Below, piece by piece: positions 32,013-42,466 of a DNA stretch of 64,000 bases (position 1 is its first letter; every line of letters starts with the position of its first letter). Location of the stretch: the NCBI GenBank assembly GCA_946902875.1, contig OX336345.1, positions 6,913,395 to 6,977,394 on the forward strand, written 5' to 3'. The DNA comes from Nematopogon swammerdamellus (taxonomy: Eukaryota; Arthropoda; Insecta; Lepidoptera; Adelidae). Under the pieces are notes generated by a model. It saw only the letters and a program-made list of their open reading frames with translations. It was not told the DNA's origin and ran no database searches. Made by a program: the position numbers and the translations under genes.

Positions 32013-32569
32013 AGTCAACTTAAATATTGCCACCATCATAATTACTACTATTCAATATTACATCAAAGCTTGCCTGCCAACCAACGCGTTCTTCCACTTA
32101 ATCCACCTAACCTCCATCATTCGCACGGAGATAACGATGCGCATATTGAAGCGGTCCCCAACTTCGTTACCAGACAGTTCTAATCGACTGCATTCAGCAT
32201 GTGGACTTTGCGAAGATCTAATGAGCTGAACGGGATTTGATTTCCGGCTTCGGCGCTGCGCCTGTGATCCGAAAGTCACGAGCCCCGTACGACGCGCGGG
32301 ATTCCGTACGATACATATACATATAAAATAACGGGTTTGTACTTTGTTCGATGGCTGATAGGCGCTGCGCGCCGCGACACATGCATCACCTTCCCTCCAA
32401 ACAATGCAAAGACGGACTCACTAATTTTAGAGAATTTTGGCAGTTTCGTTCGGTTTCGCAATCTCTATACGCCCGTGCGTAAGGTGTCTCTTTATTAGAT
32501 GCAAATATTTTGGGAGGGTTACATACCCGCCATAATAAACACGTTAAGCAAAAAAATTCTATGTTCTTA
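32013..32569. other. No gene recognised
   Basis: Short overlapping frames on both strands without motifs. Nothing supportable. Confidence 0.35.
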
Positions 32570-32830
32570 GCATTAGTTTTCGAGAAAATAAAACATGTAT
32601 ATGTTCTATACAACCAAAACGTGCCACTAGGTACCTAAACAGCTGATTATTTGAGATCATTGACTATACTGCACGGGCTGCGCCCGCGCTGCATCCCGCG
32701 CGCAAAAAGCTCCCCGGCCAGAGAGTCAATGACCTCAAATAAAGAGCTGTTTAGGTACCTAGGGGAGCGTTTTGATTGTGTAGAACATAAATACGTTTCG
32801 TTAAATTTCTCGTAAATTTCGAAAAGTAAT
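32570..32830. repeat. Palindromic MITE-like element
   Basis: Inverted arms: CTAGGTACCTAAACAGCT near 32624-32645 and AGCTGTTTAGGTACCTAG near 32742-32763. Similarity extends outward through the ATGTTCTA(T/C)AC block and inward through TCATTGACT / AGTCAATGA. The centre is GC-rich (GGGCTGCGCCCGCGC). It may extend to ~32535-32880 with weaker similarity. Non-coding. Confidence 0.75.
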
Positions 32831-33630
32831 GGTACAATTTAATTTTTTTATTTATTTTTTGCTTAAAAAAATTGCTAGTAGCGATGAATGGCTAATAGAG
32901 AATAGACCCGCAGAGTCCGTCGGACAATTAGATAAAGCCAATAACACCACTCCTCTCGAAACCAAGCTCAATCAGTGAGATGGCATGGCAGCGACAAAGT
33001 GGATATAGAGTTTGTCGTCGATTTTATTGACACTATTACCAATTTGTCAATTTAATATGACTTGTAGAGTAAATGTGTACATACATAGGTGACCTACTCG
33101 TGAAGTGAGCGTAATTTTATTCTCAAATTTTTATTAAAGTACAAACATGAGCCATAACAATTATAAAACATACAGATTAACTAAAATGGTACAGGTACAT
33201 GAGCCACCAGCTCCGCGCTTCCCAAAATAAAATACATGTATAAAAAACATACAAAAACAAATACAAAAACAAGAGGAACAGAATATTGAAAAATTCCACA
33301 CAAAGCCAGGAAGAAACACAAAGATACACAAAGATTCATCAATTCATACAATTTACGTCACTATGTCACTTCGATTGTAATGTGTGATTCAACCAACAGT
33401 ACGAATCCCGCAGCCGGACCGTGTTCGCGTGTGTTCGACTTCTGTCGGTCTAATGACGATAGATGTTCGATGGAACGTGGCTCGCTACTGCACCGCCATA
33501 CCAGAGGCATCGTGACGCGCCATACCACCTCTTGTATACCTGTTGTATGAGTTATGTCGTGCTGCTATATTTATCTAAATATGTGATATGTGAACATTTT
33601 GTCCTATTTAAATGTGGTAGGTCTAAATTA
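32831..33630. other. No gene recognised
   Basis: AT-rich. Nothing identified. Confidence 0.35.
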
Positions 33631-33735
33631 TAATTTTTTTTATGTAATCCGGTATGGCTGGCTGAGTCGGAGGGGCCAAAGCGCACCGGTTCCGAACGGT
33701 GTGAAGTGGCAGGTGTAGGTATGTACGTAATTTTG
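33631..33735 (-). mobile_element. SINE-C fragment, internally deleted (copy 2a)
   Basis: TTATGTAATCCGGTATGGCT and GAGGGGCCAAAGCGCACCGG jump directly to CCGGTTCCGAACGGTG and CAGGTGTAGGTA, skipping the body. Confidence 0.75.
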
Positions 33736-33741
33736 ATGTTA

Positions 33742-33945
33742 AGATGGCCTCATTGCAGCGTCATCGGCTCTTCTCCTCCCGTTCAGGACTGGAGGACTAG
33801 TTCTGTATAAGAAACATTCCAAAGAGAAGTCTCCGGTATGGCACATACCTTTTTGGAGGCGATATTGGCTGGTTGGAGCATGTGCTTTGGCTCCTCTGAC
33901 TCAGCCATACATACTGAATTACATATAAAAATAAAAAAAATTGAG
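33742..33945 (+). mobile_element. SINE-C fragment, opposite orientation (copy 2b)
   Basis: AAGATGGCCTCATTGCAG, AAGTCTCCGGTATGGCAC, GAGCATGTGCTTTGGCTCC and TGACTCAGCCATACATAC, then TTACATATAAAAATAAAAA. With copy 2a it forms an inverted pair. Confidence 0.75.
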
Positions 33946-33954
33946 TAGTATTAT

Positions 33955-34085
33955 TGAAATGAAAAAATTCTTTATTGCACAATAAAAAATGACAAAAGAC
34001 GGACTAAAGCCCAAAGGCATTCTCTACCAGTCATCCCTGGGATTGTGGGTAAGGTACATGTGTAGTGGAAATTGAATGAAAAAAT
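33955..34085. repeat. Repeat family G, copy 1
   Basis: TTTATTGCACAATAAAAAAT, then AAAGCCCAAAGGCATTC, then CAGTCATCCCTGGGATTGTG. It matches 49655-49770. It resembles an antisense LINE 3' end, but this is unproven. Confidence 0.6.
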
Positions 34086-34572
34086 AAATTATTCCTCATA
34101 TATTTAAATACAAATAAATACATTCATTACTGGATAAAATCCCTGTAAGAGATAAGCCCACCTCTGCTTCTTTGAAATATCACATAGTGGTATGTAACCA
34201 GACTTAGCATACAGGAGAATAAAAAATTCACTCGAGCGAAGCCGCAGTCAAAATGCTGTAAGAAATACGCATAAAAATACGATTCTTTTCATTTCAATCC
34301 CGGAAAAGCTAGGTAGCTACGTCCACCGTTCTAGAACAAACGAACCAGTACTCTCCTCCCTTAATTGAGCTATCTCACCATCTTAACTTGAATTTATTGG
34401 GTGCGGTATGTACAATCGCGGTAATTAACAGAAAACATCTACTGGCGTAACACCCACCCACCCTTTCGCAGAGGAACAGAAATACAAGATGCTGCATACT
34501 TTTCTCAAAAATCTGTTAATCTAAGATTAGTTCAATGTCTGAATTTTGGCAAAATTGAATTAAAAAGTTTTG
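34086..34572. other. No gene recognised
   Basis: Only a short family-E-end relic (CACTCGAGCGAAGCCGCAG) near 34230. Confidence 0.4.
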
Positions 34573-34806
34573 ACTCCCTTACGAGGTGATAGGGCTTAAC
34601 CCGTCTGTGTTGGTACCATCGCACTGAATGAAAGGTCGGTTGAAACGGCTATTTATAGAGTTCGTGTTTTCCGTCCAGTTCAGTGTAGCCGGCACGACTG
34701 AAGGGAAACACTGACATGGCACCTAATTCACCAAGGTCTTATTGGCTGAGATCACGGATGTAGTAGGTGATGTAGCCAACCGACAGTTTCCATGAAAAAA
34801 AAAACA
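34573..34806 (+). mobile_element. SINE-A copy 7 (5' truncated)
   Basis: It starts TTTGACTCCCTTACGAGGTG, then AACCCGTCTGTGTTGGTACC, body and tail (GTAGGTGATGTAGCC, CAGTTTCCAT, A run). The GACTCCCTT start matches the chimeric subfamily junction at 31129 and 42136, so it may be a truncated member of that subfamily. Confidence 0.82.
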
Positions 34807-35279
34807 TCTTGTTGTTGGGGTCCAAATTCCGAAGTTAATAAACTATACGTTACGATAAAATTCAGGTACCTTTTTTTTTCTGTATAAACCAAAATGGGTG
34901 GCTGTGTCGAGGGACCAATGGTACAGTCGACAGAGCCAAAAAACCCCTCTCCTCGCATAACAACGCTCAGTGAGGCGCCATGCCAGCAGATTTGCGGACT
35001 GTTGCTAGGCTGTCTAGCCCGTTGGTACGACGTTTGAAGGACACCCAGGTGAATTCGGAAAACACACTCGCTGGGAGACATTTCCACACCCTAGCGCGGT
35101 GCGACAAAGAATGCAACCAGGTAGAAATAGGTAACCTTTGGACGCCTACATAAATTTAATAAAAACATAATCATACGAAGCCAATACAAATTATTAAACA
35201 TTAAACAGCTTTACTCATAGTTCTCCGAGCTACATAGCTCTTCGTGTTGAGCCAAACGTATAGCCCATCATCATGAAAG
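34807..35279. other. No gene recognised
   Basis: The 111-codon minus frame (34752-35087) begins in unique DNA and ends inside the SINE tail. It shows no domain. Confidence 0.4.
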
Positions 35280-35625
35280 ACCACGAGTACATACATACAT
35301 ATCACACACGCTGAATCCCGACAATCGGGGTAAGCAGAATAATCGGTGTTGTGCTGCAAGAACTCTGGTAAATTACAGCACAACACCGACCACCACGTTT
35401 CGCAAATTATTCGAACAAGATTCAATCGATCAAGCAGCAAGTAAGGCACGAAGACCCACCTGCTGCATGACTCGGTGGAAGTACCATGCCAAGGTGAGAG
35501 CTGGCGAGCCTATCGCCCTTTAGCACGGCATCTTGTCCTTATCCCTTAGTCGCCTTTTACGACATGCACGGGGAGAGATGCAGTGAGGCTATTCTTTTTA
35601 AGTACCGGCCCCACACGGTAATACC
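35280..35625 (-). repeat. Repeat B, copy 4 (full length)
   Basis: On the minus strand it runs from TACCGTGTGGGGCCGGTACT to the ATGTATGTATGTACT end. The internal hairpin at 35344-35388 is perfect: CGGTGTTGTGCTG with complement CAGCACAACACCG and a 19-nt loop. It has no coding capacity and no obvious Pol III boxes. Confidence 0.85.
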
Positions 35626-36189
35626 GTTTAATTTTTAATAATGCTTAACAGCCATGGTAATTTAAAAATCCGTACAAAATTATTAAATTTTATAAATGCA
35701 AATGTTTAACCAAAATACTCGTTTTAAAGAACTCGCGGATTCTCCCGCATAATCCGCTGTCAGTGCAAAAATTTAAATATAACAATATTCACATCCGAGA
35801 CTCACAAATCCTGAGCCCCCAGAGGCGGAAATTTAATTTGCGGTCAGCGACCCAGGATAATCAAAGCGGCAACGTTATTAATAATTACTGTGCAAATAAG
35901 GCGGTGGCTGTCATTAAGCGAAACATTGGGTGTATGTATCCATGCGTGTTGATATGATATGTCGACGAATTTATGATCTTGATTGTCGTGTTGCCATTGT
36001 ATGTCGACAGATTCATTTCAGCGTCAGGGTTCATCCACTCAATCAAACTAATACCACCACTATGTTTATACATACAATTTACTCGCGTAATTGTTAGAAA
36101 ACAATATTAAAATATTATATTATGTATAAAAAAGTCTAAGTATTAATAATATTGACATAAACTTAAAAAAAAAGTTAGTTTTTCTTTAA
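35626..36189. other. No gene recognised
   Basis: Opposed short frames at 35763-36073 lack motifs. Confidence 0.4.
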
Positions 36190-36363
36190 GTATGTAAAAT
36201 GGCCGCATAGCAACCCCGGTTGTGTTCTCCTCTAGTACGTATAGTCATCAATCCAAAGCGAAGTCTCCGTTATGGTACCTACCTTCTCGGAGGTAATATT
36301 GGCTTTTCGAAGCATGTGATTTGGTCCCTCCGACTCAGCCACTCATAATTACATAAAAAAAAA
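36190..36363 (+). mobile_element. SINE-C copy 3 (5' truncated)
   Basis: AAATGGCCGCATAGCAACCC, GTGTTCTCCTCTAGTACG, GAAGTCTCCGTTATGGTACC and CCGACTCAGCCACTCATA, then TTACATAAAAAAAAA. It is 5' truncated before the shared core. Confidence 0.8.
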
Positions 36364-36365
36364 GC

Positions 36366-36790
36366 CTAAGGTTGCACTCCGGGAGTGCCGGCAGAAGTGA
36401 AAACTTGAACATCAACGTTGTGCATTTTTGAATATTTTGGAATGGTTAGGGAATAATTTTGGACGAATTGTTTTATTTATCAGTATAAAAGTACTATCAT
36501 TTATGTGGTAAAATACAATATTCATTTATTGCGCAATGAAAATTTATATTACATAAAAAATTTAACACTACAGGGCTATTATAATTATTTTACATCAAAA
36601 AGTTTATTTCTCAGAAAAATCAACTTTCATCCATAATTTCAACGAATCTTACGCTTTTTCGATCAGGCTACGGATCTGACGCGAGATCTGACGCGAGTTT
36701 AACATTTTTTACCCATCTAAAAAAGTGCTAAGCGCCGCTAAAGAAGTTTTCACTTCAAAAACCGGTTGAACTGGGACCCACTATAGACGA
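36366..36790. repeat. Probable MITE with inverted GAAGTGAAAACTT
   Basis: GTTGCACTCCGGGAGTGCCG and AGAAGTGAAAACTTG sit at the left. AAGAAGTTTTCACTTC sits at the right (~36745-36760). Similarity beyond that motif is weak, so the boundaries are approximate. Confidence 0.45.
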
Positions 36791-37079
36791 TTTTCCACCT
36801 AAACACTGTCGACTTAAAGTTTATCGATATTTCGCCCACATCGACATGCAGGCGGTATATTTAACGCAGTGAATTTATGATATTATCGTATCTTAACATC
36901 TCCGAATCGAACAATTTATGCGGCTGACTCTGGCTCAGACCCAATTGTAAGAGGCTTACTGTCCGATCTCTTACGAGCTGTCGCTGTTACCTTTGTATGA
37001 CTACCATCTTATGTGTAGCGAGAGCGGTATTTCTTTTATTTCCATCAGGGGCACGGCAGTGCTCGTGCCAAGTTCATGT

Positions 37080-37256
37080 GACATATACATACATACATAA
37101 ATACCACAGGCTATATCCCGACAATCGGGGTAAGCTGAGAGTAATCGGTGTTGTGCTGCAAGCACTCTTGTAAATTACAGCACAACCCCGACCACCACGT
37201 TTAGCAATGTATAAGGACAAGATAACTATCAAGCAGCAAGCAAGGCACGAAGACAT
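37080..37256 (-). repeat. Repeat B, copy 5 (3' half)
   Basis: CATACATACATAAATACCAC, the hairpin CGGTGTTGTGCTG ... CAGCACAACCCCG at about 37147-37191, and ATCAAGCAGCAAGCAAGG. Confidence 0.8.
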
Positions 37257-37442
37257 GTGACTCCTACACACTATAGCTCTCTGCTTCACCATATGATTAG
37301 GGTCGTGGCCCAAAGCTATGCGAGAGTCCATGGGTTCCAGACCAGAGGCACCGAATATATATTACTAGCGTCCAGAGGCCCGCGCCACATTTGCTTTCTC
37401 GTTCGTGTTTCCGAGTAAGATAAAAGTTCAGACTCTATGTAA

Positions 37443-37785
37443 GTACCGTGTGGGGCCGGTACTTAAAAAGAATAACCCCACTGTATCTCTCCCCATACAT
37501 GTCGTAAAAGGCGACTAAGGGATAAGGGCAAGATGCCGTGCTAAAGAGGACAGGCTCGCCACCTCTCACCTTGGCACGGTACTTCCACCGAGTCATGCAG
37601 CAGGTGGGCCTTCGTGCCTTACTTGCTGCTTGATCGATTGAATCTTGTTCGAATACTTTGAGAAACGTGGTGGTCGGTTTTGGGCTGTAATTTACCAGAG
37701 TTCTTGCAGCACAACACCGATGACTCTGCTTACCCCGATTGTCGGGATTCAGCGTGTGTGATATGTATGTATGTATGTACTCTAT
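37443..37785 (+). repeat. Repeat B, copy 6 (full length)
   Basis: TACCGTGTGGGGCCGGTACT, GTCGTAAAAGGCGACTAAGG, CCACCGAGTCATGCAGCAGG, TTACTTGCTGCTTGATCG, a hairpin with a decayed left stem, CCCCGATTGTCGGGATTC and a (TATG)n end. It lies in opposite orientation to copies 4 and 5. Confidence 0.85.
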
Positions 37786-37950
37786 GCATACTATAAGTCT
37801 CTTCCATAACCACTAGGTGATGGCACTGAATGTAGGTCGGTCGAATATATACCTAATTAGAATACTTATTATTGTGCAGTTTGTACTACTTACCTACATT
37901 AGATTAGAAGGTAAGAAGTTTTTAAAATTATTTATTTACTAATTAATATT

Positions 37951-38133
37951 TTTTTATGTAATTCGGTACATAATCCGGTATGGGTGGCAGAGTCGGAGGG
38001 GCCAAAGCATAATTATGTTCAGACCAGCCAATATCACCTCCGAGAAGGTAGGTGCCATACCGGAGCCTCCCTGGATTGCTGACTATACTGGACTAGAGGA
38101 AAACACAACCGAAGCTTCTATGTGGTCATCTGT
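37951..38133 (-). mobile_element. SINE-C copy 4 (truncated)
   Basis: ATGTAATTCGGTACATAATC, then GTATGGGTGGCAGAGTCGG, continuing to CTTCTATGTGGTCATCT. It is cut there at the start of SINE-A copy 8. Confidence 0.8.
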
Positions 38134-38518
38134 CAGCCTCGATAGCTCAGTGGTGCAGACAGGCAACTGTCGCTATTGAATGTTAAGCAACGCTGGGTGC
38201 GGTCAGTACTTGGATGGGTGACCGCTGACCGTTGGAGGCTGACCGAGGTTCGGATTCCTCGTAAAACTGTAGGTCCCTTCCCTCCTAATCTTACTTGGTG
38301 GTAGGGTTTAACCCGCCCGGGTTGGTACCACCGCACTGAATGAAACGTCGGTCTAAACGGCTATGTAAATAGTTTGTGTTTTCCGACCAGTTCAATGTAG
38401 CCGGCACGATCAAAGGGGGAAGCACTGACATGGCACCTAGTTCACCCGGTGTTATGGGCTGACATCACGGACGTTGTAGGTGATGTAGCCAACCGTGGCA
38501 GTTTTAAAAAAAAAAAAA
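38134..38518 (+). mobile_element. SINE-A copy 8 (full length, reference copy)
   Basis: Head: A-box-like GATAGCTCAGTGGTGCAG, then GTTAAGCAACGCTGGGTGCG and CAGTACTTGGATGGGTGACC, which match the internal control region of 5S rRNA (A box, intermediate element, box C), then B-box-like GAGGTTCGGATTCCTC with one extra base. Core: GTAAAACTGTAGGTCCCTTC, CTTACTTGGTGGTAGGG and GGGTTGGTACCACCGCACTG. Body: CGGCTATGTAAATAGTTTG and ACCAGTTCAATGTAGCCGG. Tail: GTAGGTGATGTAGCC, then an A run. Confidence 0.9.
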
Positions 38519-38870
38519 CGTAATCCGGTATGGGTGGCAGAGTCAGAGTTCCGACCAGCCAATATCACCTCCGAGAAGGTAGGTGCCATACCGGAGCCTC
38601 CCTGGATTGCTAGCTATACTGGATTAGAGGAGAACACAACCGAGGCTTCTATGTGGTCATCTTACATCCAGTACGGTGGTAACAACCCAGTCGGATACAA
38701 TTTGAGCCTACCACCTGGTAAGGAGCAAGGGAAGGGACCTACAGTTTTACACCGGTTCCGAACAGTGAAGCAGCTGGTGTAGATATGCACGTAAATGTTT
38801 TCGTCATAACAAACTCATTGGTACACGCGGACCGGATTCGAACCTCAGACCCCTCGCATCAGAAGCCGAG
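38519..38870 (-). mobile_element. SINE-C copy 5 (nearly full length)
   Basis: It matches copy 1 from GTAATCCGGTATGGGTGGC through the shared core to the tRNA-like B box (CGGATTCGAACC on the plus strand) and stops at GCATCAGAAGCCGAG, so the A-box half of the head is missing. Confidence 0.85.
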
Positions 38871-39044
38871 TAAGTTACTTGTTTGTACAAGTCTTGTGAA
38901 TGTCAATTTGTTTAAGCAGAAATTATTCCTTGCTTAATAACTCTAATAATAACTTTAGCAAGCCTATAGCGATGCCTATAGCCAAAACTTGATTTCTATT
39001 AAAATTTCCTTTTAAAGCTGCCGCCAGAATTGGAACTTCAATAA

Positions 39045-39447
39045 AAGATCAGCTCGTTTTTATTAGGTTTCCTTATAGTACGGGACCCTATTACTAAGCC
39101 TATGCCGTCTGTCCGTCCATCCGTCCGTGTGTCCTTACTTTATGGCTGTATTTTTTTTAACCGTAATAGGTAGCCGGTTGAAATGTTCATAGAATATGTG
39201 CTATTTATTATGTCGGATATCCTTTTAAATAATTTACAAAAAGTAAAAAAATTAAGAAGGTCCCCATACATCAATAATATTTTTTTTATTTAATCGTAAG
39301 AACTCTAACTTAAAAGCGTGAAAATTAGTGTCATTATAAATAGTGCAAAATCCGTGGCAAACTCTAGAATAAATAATAAAAATCGTCCAATTACGTGGTG
39401 GTACGGAACCCTCGGTGCGCGAGTAAGACTCGCACTTGGCCGGTTTT
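39045..39447 (-). repeat. Repeat family H (minus orientation)
   Basis: TTAGGTTTCCTTATAGTACG, CCGTCTGTCCGTCCATCC, CGTAATAGGTAGCCGGTTG, then CGCGAGTAAGACTCGCACTT and GGCCGGTTTTTTTT at the family's 5' end. Confidence 0.75.
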
Positions 39448-39599
39448 TTTTTAATAAAATAGTTCTTTGGGCGTGTAATGCGATACTATATTATTGCCAT
39501 AACTCTTTGTGATTTTATTATATTGAGTGACAACAGGGGGTCCTTCCTTGTAGACAATTTATTTGGCGCCAGCTTGGTAAATATAGGTATAATAAGTAA

Positions 39600-39940
39600 A
39601 TATAAAAAAACCGGACAATTGCGAGTCGGACTCGCGCATCGAGGTTTTTGATTGAAAAAACACGTTTCTTGTATGGGGGTCCCCTTAATTTTTCACTTTC
39701 TCATTTTTTAGGTTTCCGTATCCCGTACGGAAACCTATTACTAAGCCTCCGTCGTCTATCTGTCCGTCCGTCCGTCCGTCCGTCCGTCCGTCTGAGGGCT
39801 GTTATCTCTTGAACCGTAATAGGTAGCCGGTTGAAACTTTCACAGAATATGTATTACTGTGGCGGATGAAATAACAAATAAGAAAAATAATAAAAATAAG
39901 AAAAATTTATGGGGGCCCCCATACAAGAAACGTTTCATTA
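39600..39940. repeat. Family H, two copies head to head
   Basis: 39600-39717 is plus orientation (CCGGACAATTGCGAGTCGG, GTTTCTTGTATGGGGGTCC). 39718-39940 is minus (TTTCCGTATCCCGTACGG, six CCGT units, CGTAATAGGTAGCCGGTTG, CCCCCATACAAGAAACG). Confidence 0.7.
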
Positions 39941-40104
39941 AAATCGATTAGTCACACTATTTAATAACAGATGGCGCCACAAGCTTTTATACATTGCATT
40001 GTTATAGCCGCTCAAATGCCAACGACCTCATTGAGGCTTCTCTCCGATCGTCCTACACCTACATATCTTCGAAATTAAAATTCGAAGACCATTCCACCTG
40101 AGCG

Positions 40105-40320
40105 GATAGGCGGATATTATTGATAGCGGATAGATACGGAAACCTTCGTGCGCGAGTAAAACTCGCACTTAACAGATTTTTTATTATTTATTGTTATATC
40201 CGCCAAAATAACACATATTCTGTCAACATTTCCACAGGCTAGCTATTACGCTTCCAAAGATACAGCCATCGGACGGACGGACAGACGGACGGAGAGACAT
40301 ATAGACGTTGTAGGCTTATT
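40105..40320. repeat. Family H fragments, opposed
   Basis: CGCGAGTAAAACTCGCACTT (minus end) is followed at 40191 by plus-orientation TTATATCCGCCAAAATAACA and GGACGGACGGACAGACGG. Confidence 0.65.
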
Positions 40321-41017
40321 CTTTATTCATCATTCGTAAGGTAGTACACTACGCTGGAATTTGTCCTGTTAGTTTTTACAATCCGGTTCGATTACACCCA
40401 CAAAGAAGAGCCGGCAAGAAACTTCGCAGGGTTCTTTTTTTAACGTCTTCAATTACAATACATTGTGACTAGCTAAACAACAGACACCGCTTACAGTGTT
40501 AAGATATAGTTTGAGAGCTAGAATAACTATAATTTAAGCTTGATAATTCTGACCACATAAAATCAAAAGTTAAACCAACAACAAACTTATAGTTCAAGTA
40601 TTACGTTCCGCGCAAGTCCTACCTGAAATTACCATTGGCCATATTCCGCAAAAATGTAATAAAACCAAGTGTGGCCATAAAAACATCGAAGGCTACCCGA
40701 GGGTCCCAAAATCGTTACATATTGCCCCCTGATTGGTGACGAGGTCGCCACGCGGTCGGCGAAATTTGTCCTATATCACGCACTATAAGTATTCTATTCC
40801 AAACCCACATTATGTACAACCGTACGAAAATTTAAGAACTTTTATTTGCGTTCTTATTTGGTTTTTTTTTTTTTTTGAGAAAATATTTGCAATTTTTTTA
40901 GGATTTCCCGCAGATTATTTAATGGTATGAAAATATTTTAACAATTTGCAGAAATTCAGAAGAAAAGGACGATATTAGATTTTCCTGAGATCAAATTAAC
41001 ATAGGAATTTATGCCAC
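40321..41017. other. No gene; one short relic
   Basis: GAGCCGGCAAGAAACTTCGC near 40410 is a motif I recall from lepidopteran repeats. Otherwise nothing. Confidence 0.4.
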
Positions 41018-41238
41018 TTTCTTTATGTAATCCGGTATGGGTGGCTGAGTCAGAGGGGCACAATATCACCTACGATAAGGTAGGTGCAACATCGGAGACT
41101 TCCCTTTGGATTTCTATCTATACTGTACTAGAGGAGAACACAGCCATGTCTGCTATTCGGCCATCTTACATCCAGTACGGCGGTACCGATCCAGTTGGCT
41201 AGAGCCTACCAGCTAGTAAGGAGCAAGGGACTTCATAC
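41018..41238 (-). mobile_element. SINE-C copy 6 (partial)
   Basis: TTATGTAATCCGGTATGGGT through CTAGAGGAGAACACAGCC, GCCATCTTACATCCAGTACG and GAGCCTACCAGCTAGTAAGG. The tRNA head is absent. Confidence 0.8.
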
Positions 41239-41880
41239 CCTGTCGATTACATAAAAATAATAAAAAACAAAACATTATTTACAAAACATTATTACCAGTT
41301 ATAAAACAATATGGTTCCGTGCGTAAACCTCTTGATATCTTGCCTAGTTCGCTCTGTAATTTTTTCTGCGCTTATCACAACACTATTAATAAATTAATAA
41401 TCACATGCTTACTACATTCAGTTAGATGTTATTAAATGACGATTTGTAGTATGTTTATACTTGTTTTATTATTCAATAAATATTACCTAAATATAACTAA
41501 GAAAAAAATTATTCTTGCACGAAAAAATAAGTAAGTGATAACATCACTAAATAGGTCGTTACTAGACCTCACATTTCATAGGCACCGGAACTTTTTTCGC
41601 CACCGTAGCTCTTACCCATTATCCAGCCTTTATGGCCAATAAAAGTCAGGCAAAACGAATAGCTTCAACACCGCAGAGGTTATATATAAGCAACGATATC
41701 AAATATTTTGCTGGTTTTAAAACTTGCTTGCGCGTGATGATTACGCAAGGGTCAATGGAAATAAACAGCTGGAAGCACCATTCAACGTATAAAGTTGGGC
41801 CAACGAGACGAGATAAAGAAAGTGCCATCACTGAGTTGCGTTATGACTTTATGACTGTAAGCGATCTTGTATCTCTTACT
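41239..41880. other. No gene recognised
   Basis: Opposed 96- and 61-codon frames at 41632-41922. No motif; probably chance. Confidence 0.4.
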
Positions 41881-42056
41881 CTAATCACGAGATTTAATCT
41901 ACTACGCTACGCTACGCCGTGATCTCCGCATCATTTTCTATGGAGAAACGGACAGCGCCTCTAGTGATAGATTTGCGAACTTCGTTTCTCTTTACAAAAT
42001 GATGCGGAGAACACGGCGTAGCGTAGCGTAGCGTAGTAGGTTAAATCTCGTGATTA
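41881..42056. mobile_element. MITE with ~57-bp inverted arms
   Basis: CTAATCACGAGATTTAA at the left and its complement at the right end. The arms include CTACTACGCTACGCTACGCC and TCTCCGCATCATTTT; the right arm has one extra TACGC unit. The 60-bp centre is unique. No transposase. Confidence 0.85.
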
Positions 42057-42113
42057 GGGTATCTGTCCTTTCCTTCGCACGCTATAACGTTAGAAATACG
42101 CTAGAACGTTACT

Positions 42114-42160
42114 TTTAAAGTACCGGCCCCACACGTACCGTGTGGGGCCGGTACTTTAAA
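42114..42160. repeat. Palindrome of two opposed repeat B 5' ends
   Basis: AAAGTACCGGCCCCACACG is immediately followed by TACCGTGTGGGGCCGGTACT, two repeat B starts facing each other. Confidence 0.85.
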
Positions 42161-42466
42161 AGAATAACCCCACTGCATCTCTCCCCGTGTATGTCGTAAA
42201 AGGCGACTAAGGGATATGACTCCCTTCTTATATTACTAGGTGGTAGGGTTTAACCCACCCGGGTTGCTACCACCGCACTGAATGAAAGGTCGGTCGAAAC
42301 GGCTATGTAAATAGTTTGTGTTTTCCGTCCAGTTCAGTGTAGCCGGCACGACCGAAGGGAAGCACTGACGTGGCACCAAGTTCACCCGGTGTTATGGGCT
42401 TACATCACGGATGTTGTAGGTGATGTAGCCAACCGTGTCAGTATCCATAAAAAAAAAAAAAAAAAA
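42136..42466 (+). mobile_element. Chimeric SINE: repeat B head fused to SINE-A body (copy 9)
   Basis: Same structure and same fusion point (GGATATGACTCCCTTCTTAT) as 31129-31459, with few differences over ~310 bp and an 18-bp A run. This supports a real subfamily, not an accident at one locus. Confidence 0.88.

Noticed and set aside
38160..38225. 5S rRNA gene
   Set aside because: Only the ~45-bp internal-control-region block matches, and it is embedded in a SINE found in many copies.
37951..38870. SINE-A copy 8 as a simple insertion into one SINE-C
   Set aside because: The right-hand SINE-C starts again from its 3' terminal end instead of continuing where the left one stops, so two SINE-C copies flank it.
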